Of a stretch of DNA of 64,000 bases, positions 26,322 to 35,890 are shown in pieces. The number at the start of each line of letters is the position of its first letter. Positions within the stretch are counted from its first letter, which is position 1. The DNA is from Bradyrhizobium sp. ORS 278 (GTDB taxonomy: Bacteria > Pseudomonadota > Alphaproteobacteria > Rhizobiales > Xanthobacteraceae): positions 5,362,501 through 5,426,500 of the forward strand of contig NC_009445.1 in the NCBI RefSeq assembly GCF_000026145.1, in the 5' to 3' direction. A model generated the notes under the pieces. The model had not been told where the DNA came from and searched no databases. It was given only the letters and a program-made list of their open reading frames with translations. Both the position numbers and the translations under genes were made by a program.

Positions 26322-27164
26322 ATGTCCACCCTGACCGATGGAGAGGTCGAGCGGTTCGTGGTCGCGGAGCGCGGCCGCTTCACATGGGCTCGCTGCCGCG
26401 AGGACATCGCGCCGTTCCTGACTCGCCACGTCACATGGCGCGCGCTGGCCGCTGGCGACATCCGATCTAAATACCGCAGAACCATGCTGGGTCCGTGGTG
26501 GATCACGGCGACCAACGCGATTACCGCCCTGATCATGGGTGCGGTCGCCGGCCGCTTTCTCGGCGCCGACATGAAGACCTATCTGCCGCACTTCATGGTC
26601 AGCATGACGATCTGGAATTTCATCGCCTCCTCGCTGGGCGAGTCCTGCTACACGATGATCAACGCCGGCGGCATGATCAAGGCCGTGGACATGCCGATCC
26701 TGATCCACGTCATGCGCATGGTTCAGCGCAACCTGATCATCTTCCTCCACAACATTGCGATCATCCCCATCATCTGGCTAATCTATCCCTGGCCGATCGG
26801 CATCGTCAGCCTGCTCAGCCTGTTCGGGCTGGCGCTGGTCTACGTTTTCATCGTCAGCACATCGACGATCGTCTCGATGATATGCGTCCGCTATCGCGAC
26901 GTTCCGCCGGTCATGAACGCGATCATTCAGCTGCTGTTCTTCGTTTCGCCGATCATCTGGGCCCCATCGCAGATCAAGGGCGGCGAACTCGCCGTCGCGC
27001 TCAACCCCATTGCCTATCTGCTGGCGATCACCCGCGATCCGCTGATGGGCCATACTCCGAACCTTGCCAGTTGGGCCGGTGCCGCAGGGTTCATTGCGGT
27101 GCTGACGGCCGCCATGATCTACATCTACACGCGCTATCGCTCGCGCGTCGTGTACTGGGCCTGA
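26322..27164 (+). CDS. wzm: Polysaccharide ABC transporter permease
   Basis: A 280-residue ABC-2 type permease with six predicted membrane segments. YRRTMLGPWWITATNAIT near residue 48 is the typical RRxLGPLW signature of Wzm/KpsM/TagG proteins. GAGGTAGAAGC precedes the ATG. The ATP-binding partner follows 36 bases downstream. Such pairs export completed O-antigen or capsular chains on an undecaprenyl lipid across the inner membrane. The gene is followed by GT and TIGR04372 genes, so it likely exports a glycan made by those enzymes. Confidence 0.93.
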   Translation: MSTLTDGEVERFVVAERGRFTWARCREDIAPFLTRHVTWRALAAGDIRSKYRRTMLGPWWITATNAITALIMGAVAGRFLGADMKTYLPHFMVSMTIWNFIASSLGESCYTMINAGGMIKAVDMPILIHVMRMVQRNLIIFLHNIAIIPIIWLIYPWPIGIVSLLSLFGLALVYVFIVSTSTIVSMICVRYRDVPPVMNAIIQLLFFVSPIIWAPSQIKGGELAVALNPIAYLLAITRDPLMGHTPNLASWAGAAGFIAVLTAAMIYIYTRYRSRVVYWA

Positions 27165-27200
27165 CGTGACAGCCATTCAGGACCTCGGGACCAGCCTCTC

Positions 27201-27950
27201 ATGCCTCTGATCGAAGCCAAGCAACTCGGCATTGAATTTCCCGTAGCGCCGCCCAACGCCCGGTCGTTCAGGCACCTGGCGATCAAGGCCGCGTCCCGCG
27301 TCGGCGGACACGTCTCCAGGAACGAGGGCTCGTTCCAGTTCGTGCAGGCGCTGGACGACATCAGCTTCACCCTGAAGCAGGGCGACCGGCTCGGGCTTGT
27401 CGGCCACAACGGCGCCGGCAAGACCACGCTGATCCGCGTGCTGGCCGGCATCTACGAACCCACGCGCGGCTCATTGCGGGTGGTGGGCCGCAACGTGCCG
27501 ATGTTCGACATCGGACTCGGTATGGACGAGGAGGCGTCCGGATACGAGAACATCCGGACCCGCGGCCTCATCCTGGGCCTCTCTCCCGAGGAGATCGAAG
27601 AGCGCGTACCCGAAATCGTGGAGTTTGCCGAGCTTGGCGATTATCTCGAACTGCCGATCCGGACGTATTCGTCGGGCATGCTGCTTCGTCTCGTGTTCTC
27701 GATCGCAGCCTCCATCCACGGCGACATCATCCTGATGGACGAGTGGATCGCCGTCGGCGACGCGCAGTTTCGCAAGAAGACCCATGACCGGCTGCAGGAC
27801 ATCACCATGCGTTCCGGGATCGTGGTGCTGGCCTCTCACGATCACGGCCTGCTGCGCGAAACCTGCAATCTCGGGCTCTATCTCGACGGCGGACGCGTGC
27901 GCGCCTTCGGTGCGCTGGAGGACGTTCTCAAAGAGCTGCCCGCGGCTTGA
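27201..27950 (+). CDS. wzt: Polysaccharide ABC transporter ATP-binding protein (short Wzt type)
   Basis: A 249-residue ATPase. Walker A is GHNGAGKTT, the signature-like segment is RTYSSGMLLRLVF (SSGM instead of LSGG, usual in Wzt/TagH), and Walker B is DIILMDEWIAVGDA. VLASHDHGLLRETCN supplies the switch His. Long Wzt proteins carry a C-terminal carbohydrate-binding domain that recognises the chain terminus. This one stops after the nucleotide-binding domain, as in KpsT-like or short Wzt proteins, so the export signal must be read another way. It forms an operon with the permease upstream and the GT2 gene downstream (41-base gap). Confidence 0.92.
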   Translation: MPLIEAKQLGIEFPVAPPNARSFRHLAIKAASRVGGHVSRNEGSFQFVQALDDISFTLKQGDRLGLVGHNGAGKTTLIRVLAGIYEPTRGSLRVVGRNVPMFDIGLGMDEEASGYENIRTRGLILGLSPEEIEERVPEIVEFAELGDYLELPIRTYSSGMLLRLVFSIAASIHGDIILMDEWIAVGDAQFRKKTHDRLQDITMRSGIVVLASHDHGLLRETCNLGLYLDGGRVRAFGALEDVLKELPAA

Positions 27951-27991
27951 GCTGTCCAATGCGACAGCATGCGGTATAGAGTTCGCTGAGC

Positions 27992-29050
27992 ATGACCCCG
28001 ACGACCGCTTCACCGACCGTTACACTGGTTGTCCCGAACTTCAATCACGCACGCTACCTGCGGGAGTCGCTCGGCAGCATTGCGGCCCAGACCCGCGCGC
28101 CCGACCGCGTGCTCGTCATCGACGACTGCTCGACCGATGACAGCCTGTCGGTGATTGCAACATTCGCAGCAGATCGGCCGAGCTGGCATGTGATCCGCCA
28201 TCCAGCCAACCAGGGCGTGGTACGCAGCCAGAACGAGGCGCTGGCCCTCGCCGAGACCGAGTGGATCGGCTTTCTCGGAGCCGACGACGCGCTGCATCCG
28301 ACCTATCTGCAAAAGACCATGGCGCAGGCCGCGCGATGGCCCGACGCCGGCCTGCTGTTCGCATGCTGCGAGATCATAGGCCCGAACGGTCCTTCCGCAC
28401 GCCGCATGCTGCGCCCGATGATGCTGCCCGCCACCAGTTCGAGAATGCTCTCTCCACCTGACGTTCGGCGGGTTCTGCGCGTCGGAGACAACTACTTCTC
28501 CGGCACGACGTCGCTGTACCGCTGCGCTGCGCTTCGGGCCCTCGGCGGCTTCGACGTCAAACTTGGTTCGTTCTCGGACGCCTTTCTGGCCAGACGGCTT
28601 GCGCTGACCTATGGCTGCTACTTCATCGCCGACATTCTCGGGTACTGGCGCATCCACGGCCAGAACTACTCGACCGCCTCGGCGACCGATCCCGCCCTGC
28701 TCAATGACAGGCTAAGGGACATCGGCGCCCTCATCGCGAAGAGCAAGCTGTTCCCGGAGGGCTACGGCGACGTGTTCGCACGGCGCAACCGATTCGGAGC
28801 GGTCCGGATGGTGCTGGGCAGCGAGTCCTCTGCGGCGGCGAAAGCCGAGCGGGCCGCGGCGCTGCTCGACGGCACGGCGTTCGACCGGCACCTGCTGCAG
28901 CTGGTCCTGAGCCTCGGGGCCGGCGGCCGCCTCGCCGCGCTGGCTTGGGCCACCTTGCGGACACGCCCAATGTCGCTGCTGCATGTCGCAGCCCAAACTC
29001 AGACACGGCGCGCCATCGTGTCCGCGACGCCCCCCTACCGCGCGCCATGA
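27992..29050 (+). CDS. Family 2 glycosyltransferase
   Basis: A 352-residue GT-A enzyme. TLVVPNFNHARYLRESL opens the Rossmann-like fold, RVLVIDDCSTDDSL contains the first Asp residues, and IGFLGADDALHP holds the metal-binding DXD-like motif. YWRIHGQNYS near residue 220 resembles the acceptor-side motif of O-antigen GT2s. No membrane segment is evident, so it is likely cytoplasmic and membrane-associated. It overlaps the TIGR04372 gene by 4 bases, and both probably work on the chain exported by Wzm/Wzt. Donor and linkage are unknown. Confidence 0.9.
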   Translation: MTPTTASPTVTLVVPNFNHARYLRESLGSIAAQTRAPDRVLVIDDCSTDDSLSVIATFAADRPSWHVIRHPANQGVVRSQNEALALAETEWIGFLGADDALHPTYLQKTMAQAARWPDAGLLFACCEIIGPNGPSARRMLRPMMLPATSSRMLSPPDVRRVLRVGDNYFSGTTSLYRCAALRALGGFDVKLGSFSDAFLARRLALTYGCYFIADILGYWRIHGQNYSTASATDPALLNDRLRDIGALIAKSKLFPEGYGDVFARRNRFGAVRMVLGSESSAAAKAERAAALLDGTAFDRHLLQLVLSLGAGGRLAALAWATLRTRPMSLLHVAAQTQTRRAIVSATPPYRAP

Positions 29051-31185
29051 CGATGCGGGCTCCCGTTGGCTCACTACGGCATCGTCTGAGCAGGCTGCAG
29101 GCCCCGGTCAGCAAACCAGCCGCCGTGATCGAAGCCGCACAGCCCGCTTCGCTGGGATCGCGCCGGCCATCCTCGGTGAAGGCGTGGCTGACCGCATCGG
29201 CCTTCCGGGCCTATTCCTTTCTGAGCGCCCGCCGCCGTCAGTTGCTGCCGCTGACCACACGCGCCGCCGGCCTCGTCGACCGCAGGCTCATCGCAGCGCC
29301 CGCCGGAGCTGCGATGATGCGGCTGATGGACCGCCAGCTCGCGCGCGGATCCCGGACGGGCAAGCTGCTGGCGCGGCTCACCTTGGCCACACTGGCCGCG
29401 GCCGCGCAGGTTCATCTGGCCGCCAGCCGAAAGCCGAGCGCGCTTCGCGCAGTGCGGCTCCTGAACCTGATGTTCCGGAGCAATGTGCGGGCGCGAACGG
29501 GCTTCGGTGCGCAGGCCTATTTCGCTACCCTCGCTCTGTGCAGCGCCTACGACCGGATCGTGCGCGAGGTCCCGCGGGCGGAGGCGATCGACAGCTTCGC
29601 CATCAATTTCGCGGTCGGCGTTGCCCATATGTATCGCGGCAATCTGTCGTTGGCGGCCAACTTCCTGAAGGCAGCCGCGGCCTCAGGCGACAGCAACGCG
29701 CTGCGCAAGCTCGGCGCAGTGCATGCCCTCGCCGGAACTCACGATCAAGCTGCGGAGTGCTTCGCGGCCGCGGTGGCGCGCGATCCGCGCTCGGTGATGG
29801 CGCACCAGAACTACGCCGGCGGCTACGATCCATCGACCTACACGCCGAGCACATGGGAAATCGAGCATGCGGGCGAGCTGCTGATCTACGACAATCTGAT
29901 CCAGCTCGGCGAGAACTTCTACCACCAGGGCCGCTACGAGGACACGTTCCGCTGCTACCAGCTGGCGCTCGACCAACAGGACAGGCTGGCCGCCAAATGG
30001 TCGATCCCGGAGGGTCTCGTCCGTCGTATCGCGGCTGCAAGCGCCATCTTCGATCCCGCTCTGCCCGTCCGGCTGCTCGGCTACGAATGGGTGACCCTGA
30101 TCGGCCACATCGGCTTCATCGATTGCCACCTTCGCATGGCGGCCCTCGGACTGCTGCCGCGCGCCAACTACGTGCTGCTCGCCCCGCCGGCCAAAGTCGT
30201 CAACCAGCCGTTCCTCCGGCTGTTCGCGTCGCACGTGACGATCGTCGAGGACCCCGTTCTGGTCGACGATCTCCTGCCCTATCAGCGCTTAGTCGGGGAC
30301 CAATTCATCGCGGTGCGTGGCGACAATGGCCTTGCCGAGCCGTGGGCCCACGCGGCCTCGCGCGCCCAGGTGGCCTGGGCCGAGCAGCAGCGCGGGCCGA
30401 TCGTCGAGGTCCCTTCGGACCTGATGGCATCGGGGGCCGCCAAGCTGTGCGCGGCGGGCGTGACGGCCAGCTGGTTCGTCGCGATGCACATCCGCGAGGG
30501 CGGCTATCACGGTGACGGCCCCGGTACGACCCGACAGCACCGCTCGGCCAATGTCGGCGACTATATGGAGGCCATCGCCGCCATCGTCGCACGCGGCGGT
30601 GCGGTCGTGAGGCTCGGCGACCGCAGCATGACGCCCCTCGGCCATGTGCCGGGCGTGTTCGACTATGCCCATAGCGAGATCAAGTCGGCCGAGATGGACC
30701 TCTTTCTCTGCGCCGCCGCGCGGCTGTTCGTCGGAACCACGTCGGGCCTGACCACGGCGGTGCAGGCGCTGGGAACACCGATGCTGCTGGTCAACTGCAT
30801 CTCCAACGACTGTCAGTTCTGGCACGAACGCACCGACTTCACCGTGCGTCCGGTCTATGACCGGCGCGCCAAGCGCTATCTCTCCCTCAAGGAGACCTAT
30901 CGGCAACCGCTGCAGGCGCTGCTCATCGATACTGCGGTGCTGGCGCGCCACGGGCTCGAGATCCATCCCAACAGCGCGAGCGACATCACGGAGGCCGTCC
31001 GGTACAAGCTCGATTGCCTGGAGGGAACGCGCCCATCGAATTCAGCCGAGAACGAGTCGCTCACACGTTACCGTTCCGCAATGTCGCATAATCCATACAA
31101 TTTCGGAGCCGCAAAACCTGTGCCCTCATTCCTCCAAACCTTTCCTGACCTACTAACGACAGACGGTCGGCTGGCCTCGGATTAA
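29047..31185 (+). CDS. TIGR04372-type putative glycosyltransferase with TPR-like middle
   Basis: About 712 residues from the ATG at 29047, overlapping the GT2 stop; an earlier in-frame start inside the GT2 gene is unlikely. The middle third (residues about 200-300) has TPR-like helices, for example ALRKLGAVHALAGTHDQAAE. The C-terminal half is the TIGR04372 domain: LIGHIGFIDCHLRM, FVAMHIREG, MDLFLCAAARLFVGTTSG and MLLVNCISND. It is paralogous to the protein at 3276 but longer at its N-terminus. I infer a glycosyltransferase role from family naming and position; no catalytic residues are established. A 490-base gap follows. Confidence 0.75.
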   Translation: MTMRAPVGSLRHRLSRLQAPVSKPAAVIEAAQPASLGSRRPSSVKAWLTASAFRAYSFLSARRRQLLPLTTRAAGLVDRRLIAAPAGAAMMRLMDRQLARGSRTGKLLARLTLATLAAAAQVHLAASRKPSALRAVRLLNLMFRSNVRARTGFGAQAYFATLALCSAYDRIVREVPRAEAIDSFAINFAVGVAHMYRGNLSLAANFLKAAAASGDSNALRKLGAVHALAGTHDQAAECFAAAVARDPRSVMAHQNYAGGYDPSTYTPSTWEIEHAGELLIYDNLIQLGENFYHQGRYEDTFRCYQLALDQQDRLAAKWSIPEGLVRRIAAASAIFDPALPVRLLGYEWVTLIGHIGFIDCHLRMAALGLLPRANYVLLAPPAKVVNQPFLRLFASHVTIVEDPVLVDDLLPYQRLVGDQFIAVRGDNGLAEPWAHAASRAQVAWAEQQRGPIVEVPSDLMASGAAKLCAAGVTASWFVAMHIREGGYHGDGPGTTRQHRSANVGDYMEAIAAIVARGGAVVRLGDRSMTPLGHVPGVFDYAHSEIKSAEMDLFLCAAARLFVGTTSGLTTAVQALGTPMLLVNCISNDCQFWHERTDFTVRPVYDRRAKRYLSLKETYRQPLQALLIDTAVLARHGLEIHPNSASDITEAVRYKLDCLEGTRPSNSAENESLTRYRSAMSHNPYNFGAAKPVPSFLQTFPDLLTTDGRLASD

Positions 31186-31676
31186 GCCTCCGCCGCGCGG
31201 GAGTTGCGCCTGCGCAGGATGTGACCTTGCCCCTGAGGCATCATGCAATTTCACCCGCGCCGATGATGCCGGATACGGCAGCGTGTGAGAGCGATCGCGC
31301 TGGAGGGCGTCGACGGTTCGGTGATGGTCGTCTGCACGTCCTGCTGGAGCGGGAGGATGACCTCGTCGATCGCAAGAGGCATTCCGGCTGTATGGAGGAA
31401 AACGGCCCACGGTGAGCCGCAGAGATAGCCGAGGCGGATCCTCGGCGTGAGCATCCGTCGCAGGCCGCAGGTGAACTGGTCCTTGAGGGGGGCGTGTAGC
31501 CTTGCGTCCGCTCCGGCCGCTACCAAAGGCTGCATGGGGCGCATCCAATCTCCCGACTGAACTCACACCAGGACGACACCTGGGGACACGGTCCAGTGCT
31601 TTGTGTTTGACATTCGCTGTCCAAGCTGGTGCAACGTCCACTGATCCTCAGCGACAAGCAACATCGATTGAACCGC
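31186..31676. other. Intergenic region before the YfhO-like gene
   Basis: No gene is supported in this stretch. An open frame on the minus strand (31251-31544) and one on the plus strand (31221-31415) have no ribosome-binding site and no family I recognise. A small hairpin (TGCGC/GCGCA) lies near 31206-31217. The region probably contains the promoter of the gene at 31677 and may hold decayed sequence. Confidence 0.35.
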
Positions 31677-34010
31677 ATGGCATCCAGCTTCCCAAAATTC
31701 GCTTCTTCCGCGCTGGGTTCGATGCTTTCTGAGCTTGCAATTGCGTCAGCAATCACCGCGGTCGGCTTGTGCCTGCTCAGCGGCTACGCTCTGTCGTCTG
31801 ACCAAGTCCTACTTGGCGACGGCTTGTACATCTACGAAGTGTTCTACAGCGTTTTCAGCCAGCTCAATCAGACCGGCGAAATCCCCCGATGGTTGCCCTA
31901 TTCCGCTTTCGGAATATCGGCGGACCTGCGACATCTTGTTTTGCCCTTCCTGTCTGTCCCGGTGATGGAGGCGGCCAATCTTCTGGGGTCAACTAACACC
32001 TGGAACACCTTTCTCGTCGTCCTGGCCATCGACCTCTGGCTGACCTCCGTCGGAGCCTATCTCCTCCTGCGCCAGTTCGCGTCCAGATCGGTCGCGGCTG
32101 TTGTTGCGTCGGCTCTGGTGTGGACGATTGTCATCGACAACAACATCTATTTCTCGCTGTATACCTTCATTACGACCCCGTTTACCCTCCTGTTCATCGT
32201 ATTGAGCGTGAAAAGGGAGAATTTGACCTATCTCGCCATCGCCGTTGTCTTTGCCGGCCTCGGCGCCTTTCTTCCCACTCTGTACTTTGCCCCCTATCAT
32301 GCGCTCGTCTACAGCTCGGTGACGCTGACACTTGCGGCCATCTATCGCCCTCGCTTTAGCTGGAAACTCAGGCTTGATTTCTGGATCTGGACGGCAATTG
32401 CCGTGACGATCCTGGTCGCGGCTGGTTATCTTGCGTTTTCCTCATTGCAGAACATCGAATTTTTTGCGCCCGACCGCGACGAGAATCTAAGGAGCACGCT
32501 GCACGATTATCTCTATTACGCCGGCACTTTTGGGATGATCAAATCCCTCGAGCCTTTGATCGGCGTGCCGTTGTCCGGCCCCAATCCGCTGTTCTTTCTG
32601 ACGACGATAGCCGTCGTCTTCCCACTCTACGCGATGTTCAACGGATGGAGTCGGGACGTCGTCGCCTTCCTTTTCCTGTTCTGGCTGACTCTGTTTTTCT
32701 GCTGGGGACCGAATACGCCTGTTGCGACGATCGCCTACTATTTTCCGGGGATGAGCTTTTTCAGACACGTTGGCTACACTTTTGCTTTTCCAAAATTGTT
32801 CGCGACCATTCTCACTGCAATCGGCTTGCAAAAATTCGTTGATCAGGTCAGCAGCACCGCAGATGCGAGAAATTTGGCAGCGTTGCACATTCGACCGATC
32901 ATCAAGGTGGTGACCGTCGCTTCGTTGGGCGTCGGCATCTGGTACGTCACGGTCTATAAACGCTATGCACCGCGATCGTACTTTGAGCCCGCCATGGGCC
33001 TATGGCTCTGGCTGCTGCTCGCCGCTTCGTGGCTTGGAGCTCCGATGATATGGCTCATCTGCAAGCGAGTTCCTGCACGGCATTTCCTCTCGGGAATTGG
33101 AGCGGTCGTTCTCATTCAGGCGACAATCTATCAAGTCGTACAGACCTACACCGTCTTTCATGTGCCGCTGGGATTCACGAAGTCACTGCTGGAGACCACA
33201 CCGCAGCCGTTCGAGGAGGCACGAACGACGGACATCCTCGCGCAACGGAACGGACGAATTTACGACCACATCGCGCAGATCATCACGTCCTATGCGGAAG
33301 TGTTCAGCTTTCTCCAGATTGACGCCTGCTTCACCAAGCGCTCCCGAACCGACTTTTCCATGAAGGGAGTCGCTGAGCTGGTCCGCCGGCAATTCGGCAA
33401 GGGCAAGAACCTGAACGATCTCGAAGACGCCTATAAAACATCGCCGGAGAATGCCTTTTTCCCGCTCTCCGGATGCGACGTCGCCAAGCTGCAGTGGGTA
33501 CCCGCCTCCGATTCTTCCGCTGAAAAGCTCGTCGCCGGACAAGACTGGGCCGAGGATTGCGCGCGGTCGAGGCTGTGCCTCGAAGACTCACATGGGACCC
33601 GCCTGGCCGTGCCCTGGCCGGAACATGAACCTCCAAATCGGAAGAGCTTGAAGCAGCAGGGAATAAGGGTGGAGCGGTTCTACTTCGACAACGTCAGGTT
33701 TTCGCTGACGGTCGACAGTCCCGGCTGGCTGCTCTATGCTGACGCCTTCGATCCTCGGTGGAGCGTCGACATCGACGGAAAACCTGCGGAGAATTGGCGG
33801 GCGAACTTCGCCTACAAGGCGGTTCGTTTGGGCCCTGGTGAACATAGCGTCGAATGGCACTTTGGACGTGGCGATGTCCGCCCCGTGGTCTTCAAGGCCC
33901 ATCAGGCGCTTTGTCTGATTCTGATCGTCGTTCTGGTCTTGAAGTCGGCGGCACTGAGCGGCACGGCTCATGGTGCTCGCCGGATACCTGGAGCGGGTCA
34001 GGCTGCTTGA
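31677..34010 (+). CDS. YfhO-like multi-pass membrane protein
   Basis: About 777 residues from the ATG at 31677; a GTG at 31629 would add 16. There are roughly a dozen hydrophobic segments up to residue 500, then a periplasmic C-terminal domain. The end of the protein (SLTVDSPGWLLYADAFDP, WSVDIDGKPAENW, YKAVRLGPGEHSVEWHF) closely follows the YfhO C-terminal pattern, in which a small beta domain precedes a last membrane segment. YfhO proteins are GT-C-like and glycosylate lipoteichoic or other surface polymers using polyprenyl-linked sugars. Here it could decorate an O-antigen in the periplasm. Its codon usage looks less GC-rich than the Wzm/Wzt genes. Confidence 0.78.
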   Translation: MASSFPKFASSALGSMLSELAIASAITAVGLCLLSGYALSSDQVLLGDGLYIYEVFYSVFSQLNQTGEIPRWLPYSAFGISADLRHLVLPFLSVPVMEAANLLGSTNTWNTFLVVLAIDLWLTSVGAYLLLRQFASRSVAAVVASALVWTIVIDNNIYFSLYTFITTPFTLLFIVLSVKRENLTYLAIAVVFAGLGAFLPTLYFAPYHALVYSSVTLTLAAIYRPRFSWKLRLDFWIWTAIAVTILVAAGYLAFSSLQNIEFFAPDRDENLRSTLHDYLYYAGTFGMIKSLEPLIGVPLSGPNPLFFLTTIAVVFPLYAMFNGWSRDVVAFLFLFWLTLFFCWGPNTPVATIAYYFPGMSFFRHVGYTFAFPKLFATILTAIGLQKFVDQVSSTADARNLAALHIRPIIKVVTVASLGVGIWYVTVYKRYAPRSYFEPAMGLWLWLLLAASWLGAPMIWLICKRVPARHFLSGIGAVVLIQATIYQVVQTYTVFHVPLGFTKSLLETTPQPFEEARTTDILAQRNGRIYDHIAQIITSYAEVFSFLQIDACFTKRSRTDFSMKGVAELVRRQFGKGKNLNDLEDAYKTSPENAFFPLSGCDVAKLQWVPASDSSAEKLVAGQDWAEDCARSRLCLEDSHGTRLAVPWPEHEPPNRKSLKQQGIRVERFYFDNVRFSLTVDSPGWLLYADAFDPRWSVDIDGKPAENWRANFAYKAVRLGPGEHSVEWHFGRGDVRPVVFKAHQALCLILIVVLVLKSAALSGTAHGARRIPGAGQAA

Positions 34011-34159
34011 TCCCACGTTGCAACCCACTTCCGCTGAGGTGAGATGTCGTGAGGGCGATCCAGCTGGTTCTGGCCGAGATGCTTGACAGACCGCCCCCTC
34101 TCCTCTTTACCTGAGCACAAAGGTCGCGGATTGGATCTTTCGATAAACTTGAGATTGCG

Positions 34160-34657
34160 ATGGCTATCAGCGACACTGTGGTCTTGGGCTCGGGGGTTCG
34201 CATCCTCAAACCCGAATTCGTGAATCTCTACGGTTGCGTCATTGGAAACGATAGCCGAATAGGGCCGTTCGTCGAAATCCAGGCCGGCGTCAGTGTCGGT
34301 GCTCGCTGCAAGATCCAGTCTCATAGCTTCATTTGCGAAGGCGTCAGCATTGGCGACGAGGTCTTCGTGGGTCACGGCGTCATGTTTACGAACGATCTCT
34401 GGCCGCGCGCGGCGAATGACGAAGGTCAGTTGCTCGGTGCCGAGGATTGGGAGCTCAAGGCGACGGTTGTTGCCGAAAGGGCTTCGATCGGAAGCGGGGC
34501 TGTGTTGCTCCCGGTTCGGATCGGCAAGGGTGCGCTTGTGGCGGCAGGAGCTGTCGTCACCAAGGATGTGCCGGATTTTGCAATCGTGGCGGGCAACCCG
34601 GCTCGGGTGATTGGGGATGTCCGAAGTCGTCGACCGGGAAATGCGGCGGAATCATAG
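34160..34657 (+). CDS. Hexapeptide-repeat N-acetyltransferase (WlbB/WbpD-like)
   Basis: A 165-residue left-handed beta-helix protein. Isoleucine-patch hexads run from VVLGSGVRILKPEF through IGNDSRIGPFVEIQAG and IGKGALVAAGAVVTKDVP to AIVAGNPARVIGD. VGHGVMFTNDLWPRA carries the catalytic-site His/Asn region of the WlbB/WbpD family, which acetylates the 3-amino group of UDP-GlcNAc3NA. Next to it lie a DegT aminotransferase and a Gfo/Idh dehydrogenase, the same trio as WlbBCA. It is therefore probably an acetyltransferase in the synthesis of a 3-acetamido sugar. Confidence 0.85.
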   Translation: MAISDTVVLGSGVRILKPEFVNLYGCVIGNDSRIGPFVEIQAGVSVGARCKIQSHSFICEGVSIGDEVFVGHGVMFTNDLWPRAANDEGQLLGAEDWELKATVVAERASIGSGAVLLPVRIGKGALVAAGAVVTKDVPDFAIVAGNPARVIGDVRSRRPGNAAES

Positions 34658-34744
34658 TGGACCTGCAGCTGCTCTGGAGCTGTACTGAATCGAACGGCGC
34701 CAGGGCAGATGGTGCGTCGGGGTACCGGCATGGGTGGAACCGGA

Positions 34745-35872
34745 ATGACCGAGAATAGGCTGGCGACGGTATTGGACCGCAAGGTTCCTTTCAACGACCT
34801 GTCGATCCAATGGCAACAGATTGCCGTCGACGTCCGCCAAGATTTCGAGATGATCTTTGAGCAAAGCGCGTTCTGCCTCGGGCCGTTTGTCGAACGCTTT
34901 GAAGCGGACATCGCGCAGTATCTTGGCGTCAGGCACGCTATTGGCGTGAATTCCGGGACTTCTGCTCTTCACTTGGCGGCTCTTGCCAAAGGCATCGGCC
35001 CCGGTGACGAAGTGATCGTGCCGGCACACTCCTTCATTGCGACGCTCTGGGGCGTACTCTACGCCGGAGCAACGCCTGTGTTCTGCGATGTGGAGCCGAC
35101 GACCGGCAACTTGGACGTGGCAGCGGCCGAGCGATGTGTCACAGCGGCCACGAAGGCAATCATTCCCGTCCACCTGTACGGGCAGTCGGCGAACATGAAA
35201 GCCGTCATGGAGCTCGCACAACGCTTTGGCTTGGCGGTCATCGAGGATGCCGCGCAGGCGATCGGCGCGACCTGGCAGCAGCGGTATCTTGGCAGCATCG
35301 GCGATCTAGGCTGCTTCAGCTTTTATCCTGGAAAGAACCTCGGTGCAGCGGGCGAGGCTGGGCTGATCGTCACGAATGACGACGACGTTGCCAAGCAAGT
35401 GCGTTCGCTGCGCAATCACGGCCAATCGGAACGTTACGTACATCAGATCGTCGGCTACAACTGCCGCATGGATGGCTTGCAGGGCGCCGTGCTTAGACGA
35501 AAGCTCCCGCGGCTCGCGGCCTGGACGGCGTCACGGCGAAAATTGGCCGAGAGGTACAGGCAAAAACTCTTGGAAACTCCCCTGGTGTTGCCTTCGGTGC
35601 AGTACGGGGAACATGTGTGGCATTTGTTCGTCGTGCGCACCCCGGAGCGCGACCGCTTGAGAGCGGCGCTGGCGGAGCGCCGCATCGAAACCGGACTTCA
35701 TTATCCGATCGCTCTCCACAAGCAGCCCTGCCTCAACCATTTACCCTCGGCCAAATTGAGCTTCCCGTCTGCCGAAGCTTGGGCCGCGGAGTGTCTATCG
35801 CTTCCGCTGTTCACGGGCATGACAGAAGATCAAGTCGATTATGTCGCCGACGCGATCCGCGCCCTCTGCTAA
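34745..35872 (+). CDS. DegT/DnrJ/EryC1 family PLP-dependent sugar aminotransferase
   Basis: About 375 residues. I take the ATG at 34745 (MTENRLATVL); the ATG at 34709 is also possible. The fold begins VPFNDLSIQWQQI, the PLP phosphate and ring contacts are in GVNSGTSALHLAALA and VIEDAAQAIGA, and the internal aldimine Lys is in FSFYPGKNLGAAGEAGL. This family transaminates keto sugars; WbpE/WlbC members convert UDP-3-keto-GlcNAcA to the 3-amino form. Together with the acetyltransferase upstream and the dehydrogenase at 36785 it fits a 3-amino sugar route. The nucleotide and the sugar acid state are not determined. Confidence 0.9.
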   Translation: MTENRLATVLDRKVPFNDLSIQWQQIAVDVRQDFEMIFEQSAFCLGPFVERFEADIAQYLGVRHAIGVNSGTSALHLAALAKGIGPGDEVIVPAHSFIATLWGVLYAGATPVFCDVEPTTGNLDVAAAERCVTAATKAIIPVHLYGQSANMKAVMELAQRFGLAVIEDAAQAIGATWQQRYLGSIGDLGCFSFYPGKNLGAAGEAGLIVTNDDDVAKQVRSLRNHGQSERYVHQIVGYNCRMDGLQGAVLRRKLPRLAAWTASRRKLAERYRQKLLETPLVLPSVQYGEHVWHLFVVRTPERDRLRAALAERRIETGLHYPIALHKQPCLNHLPSAKLSFPSAEAWAAECLSLPLFTGMTEDQVDYVADAIRALC

Positions 35873-35890
35873 TCAAGATACTCGACCGCG

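Noticed and set aside
31153..31641. Possible small minus-strand genes in the gap before the YfhO-like gene
   Set aside because: No ribosome-binding site, no family resemblance, and the frame runs into the end of the TIGR04372 gene.
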